Assembly (NCBI GenBank): GCA_030666075.1
Contig: DAOUYN010000048.1
Coordinates: forward strand, 1-6,916
Direction of reading: 5' to 3'
From: Actinomycetes bacterium
GTDB taxonomy: Bacteria; Actinomycetota; Aquicultoria; CAJVYJ01; JAUVQD01
DNA length: 6,916 bases
Shown here: positions 6,086-6,916 of the stretch, one piece after another
How the letters are laid out: each line of letters opens with the position of its first letter
Position numbering within the stretch: position 1 is the first letter of the stretch
The notes under the pieces: generated by a model
Told to the model about the DNA's origin: nothing
The model's database searches: none
The model's input: only the letters and a program-made list of their open reading frames with translations
Made by a program: the position numbers and the translations under genes

Positions 6086-6916
6086 ATGGCGCTTGAGGGC
6101 AAACTAAAAGATTTCGGCTTGGAAACGATATTCCAGCTGATCAACTCAGAGATGAAGACCGGCACCCTGCACATCGTGCGCAAAGTGGGCGATGCTGAAG
6201 GGTTTGTCTATTTTCGCGGGGGCAAGATATTCGGCGCTGTATCCAATTTCAATCGCCAGCCCATCGGCGAACGTCTCGTCAACGCCGGCCACATCACCCA
6301 AGAAGAGTTGCATCAGGCTCTGGACGTCCAGCGCAACGGCACGCGTCGGCGCAAACTGGGTCAAATCCTCATCAGCGAAGGGCTGATAACCAAGGAGATC
6401 TTGCGGACGTTTGTCAAAGAGCAGATCCAAAACACGGTCTTCGACCTGATGCCGTGGATAGAGGGCGATTTCCGCTTTTTCGAGGACCAATTGCCCGGTG
6501 CCGAAGACATGGGATTATTGCTCAGCGCCCGCAAGATACTCTCCAAAGGGAGCGCGCGCCTCGATGAGTGGGAGCGGATAGGGGAACTCATCCCGTCATT
6601 GAACGCTGTTTGCGAGCCGGTCCCGCGGGCGAAGGAGACGGCCCAGGCGGCCGGATTCGGCGCCAAACATCTACAGATACTGGAGCTTTGTGACGGCCGG
6701 ACGACAGTTTCCGAGATGGCCAAGACCCTGGAGATCACCGAGTTTGAAGCCGCTTCTAATCTCTACGATCTAGCGGAGACCGATCTGGTCAAGATAATCG
6801 ACTCGGGTGAGATCGGGACGCCGGGATCGTCCGAGCTTTCGATCGATGGCGAGAAGGTCGACGCTTTCGACGCCCTCGACGAGCTGGCGCTGGCGCCGGA
6901 AGATATTATCAGCGAT
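6086..6916 (+). CDS. DUF4388 (PATAN) protein with two MshEN-type motifs, 3'-truncated by window edge
   Basis: The frame is open from ATG 6086 to the last base (277 residues, no stop), so the C-terminus is missing. The N-terminus (MALEGKLKDFGLETIFQLI, then KTGTLHIV and GFVYFRGGKIFGAV) is typical of DUF4388/PATAN domains, found in regulatory and gliding/pilus-associated proteins. Residues 59-82 and 90-113 are two 24-residue repeats of the form xLGxxLhxxGhIxxxxLxxxLxxQ (h, hydrophobic), as in c-di-GMP-binding MshEN domains. The DUF4388 pattern then resumes (FDLMPWIEGDFRFFE, 119-133). A later region (about 195-240, LQILELCDGRTTVSEMAKTL) looks like a helical or winged-helix segment. ATG 6086 is chosen because the earlier ATG at 6079 runs into a stop after five codons; the GA-rich run 6070-6078 supplies the ribosome-binding site. 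It starts 15 nt after pilB. A regulatory partner of the motor is inferred, not shown. Confidence 0.85.
   Translation, partial: MALEGKLKDFGLETIFQLINSEMKTGTLHIVRKVGDAEGFVYFRGGKIFGAVSNFNRQPIGERLVNAGHITQEELHQALDVQRNGTRRRKLGQILISEGLITKEILRTFVKEQIQNTVFDLMPWIEGDFRFFEDQLPGAEDMGLLLSARKILSKGSARLDEWERIGELIPSLNAVCEPVPRAKETAQAAGFGAKHLQILELCDGRTTVSEMAKTLEITEFEAASNLYDLAETDLVKIIDSGEIGTPGSSELSIDGEKVDAFDALDELALAPEDIISD

Noticed and set aside
6146..6738. Two minus-strand open frames (6146-6490 and 6361-6738)
   Set aside because: They lie opposite the plus-strand frame from 6086, which has clear DUF4388 and MshEN-type patterns and runs uninterrupted to the window edge.
1..6916. tRNA/rRNA genes, CRISPR repeats, insertion sequences, phage or defence genes
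   Set aside because: No cloverleaf-like segments, regularly spaced repeats, terminal inverted repeats or transposase motifs were seen; almost all bases belong to recognised genes.

Overview
The window is a densely packed, one-directional (+ strand) stretch of bacterial chromosome with moderately high GC. It holds eight protein-coding genes: alaS (3' part only), ruvX/yqgF, mltG, a yqeG-type HAD phosphatase gene, acyP, aroE, a pilB/gspE-type assembly ATPase gene, and a DUF4388 (PATAN) protein gene that runs off the right edge. I see no RNA genes, mobile elements, CRISPR arrays or integration scars.

The order alaS-ruvX-mltG-(...)-aroE-pilB is typical of Actinobacteriota. A type IV pilus ATPase and a yqeG-acyP pair next to aroE point to a deep-branching or anaerobic lineage (Coriobacteriia-, Geothermincolia- or Aquicultoria-like) rather than Streptomyces or Mycobacterium. 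This placement is inferred from gene order and protein character only, and a Firmicutes-like lineage is not excluded.

Layout: 1-1086 is the editing and C-terminal part of alanyl-tRNA synthetase. 1106-1543 is RuvX, the anti-terminator/Holliday-junction resolvase-like nuclease. About 1540/1612-2589 is MltG, the membrane-anchored endolytic transglycosylase; its start is ambiguous because no ATG or GTG is available upstream of the membrane segment. 2590-2691 is the only real intergenic gap and may carry a promoter. 2692-3261 (YqeG), 3258-3527 (AcyP) and 3529-4368 (AroE) are translationally linked or nearly abutting. 4388-6070 is PilB and 6086-6916 is the DUF4388 protein, 15 nt apart.

The genes mix housekeeping functions (translation fidelity, RNA/DNA processing, cell-wall assembly, the shikimate pathway) with the beginning of a pilus or secretion operon. 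The most interesting signal is at the right end. PilB carries an N-terminal MshEN-like region whose two c-di-GMP-type 24-residue motifs look degenerate. The next protein carries two much better conserved copies of that motif, placed inside its DUF4388 domain. This suggests, without proving it, that second-messenger control of the pilus motor may sit partly in the neighbouring protein.
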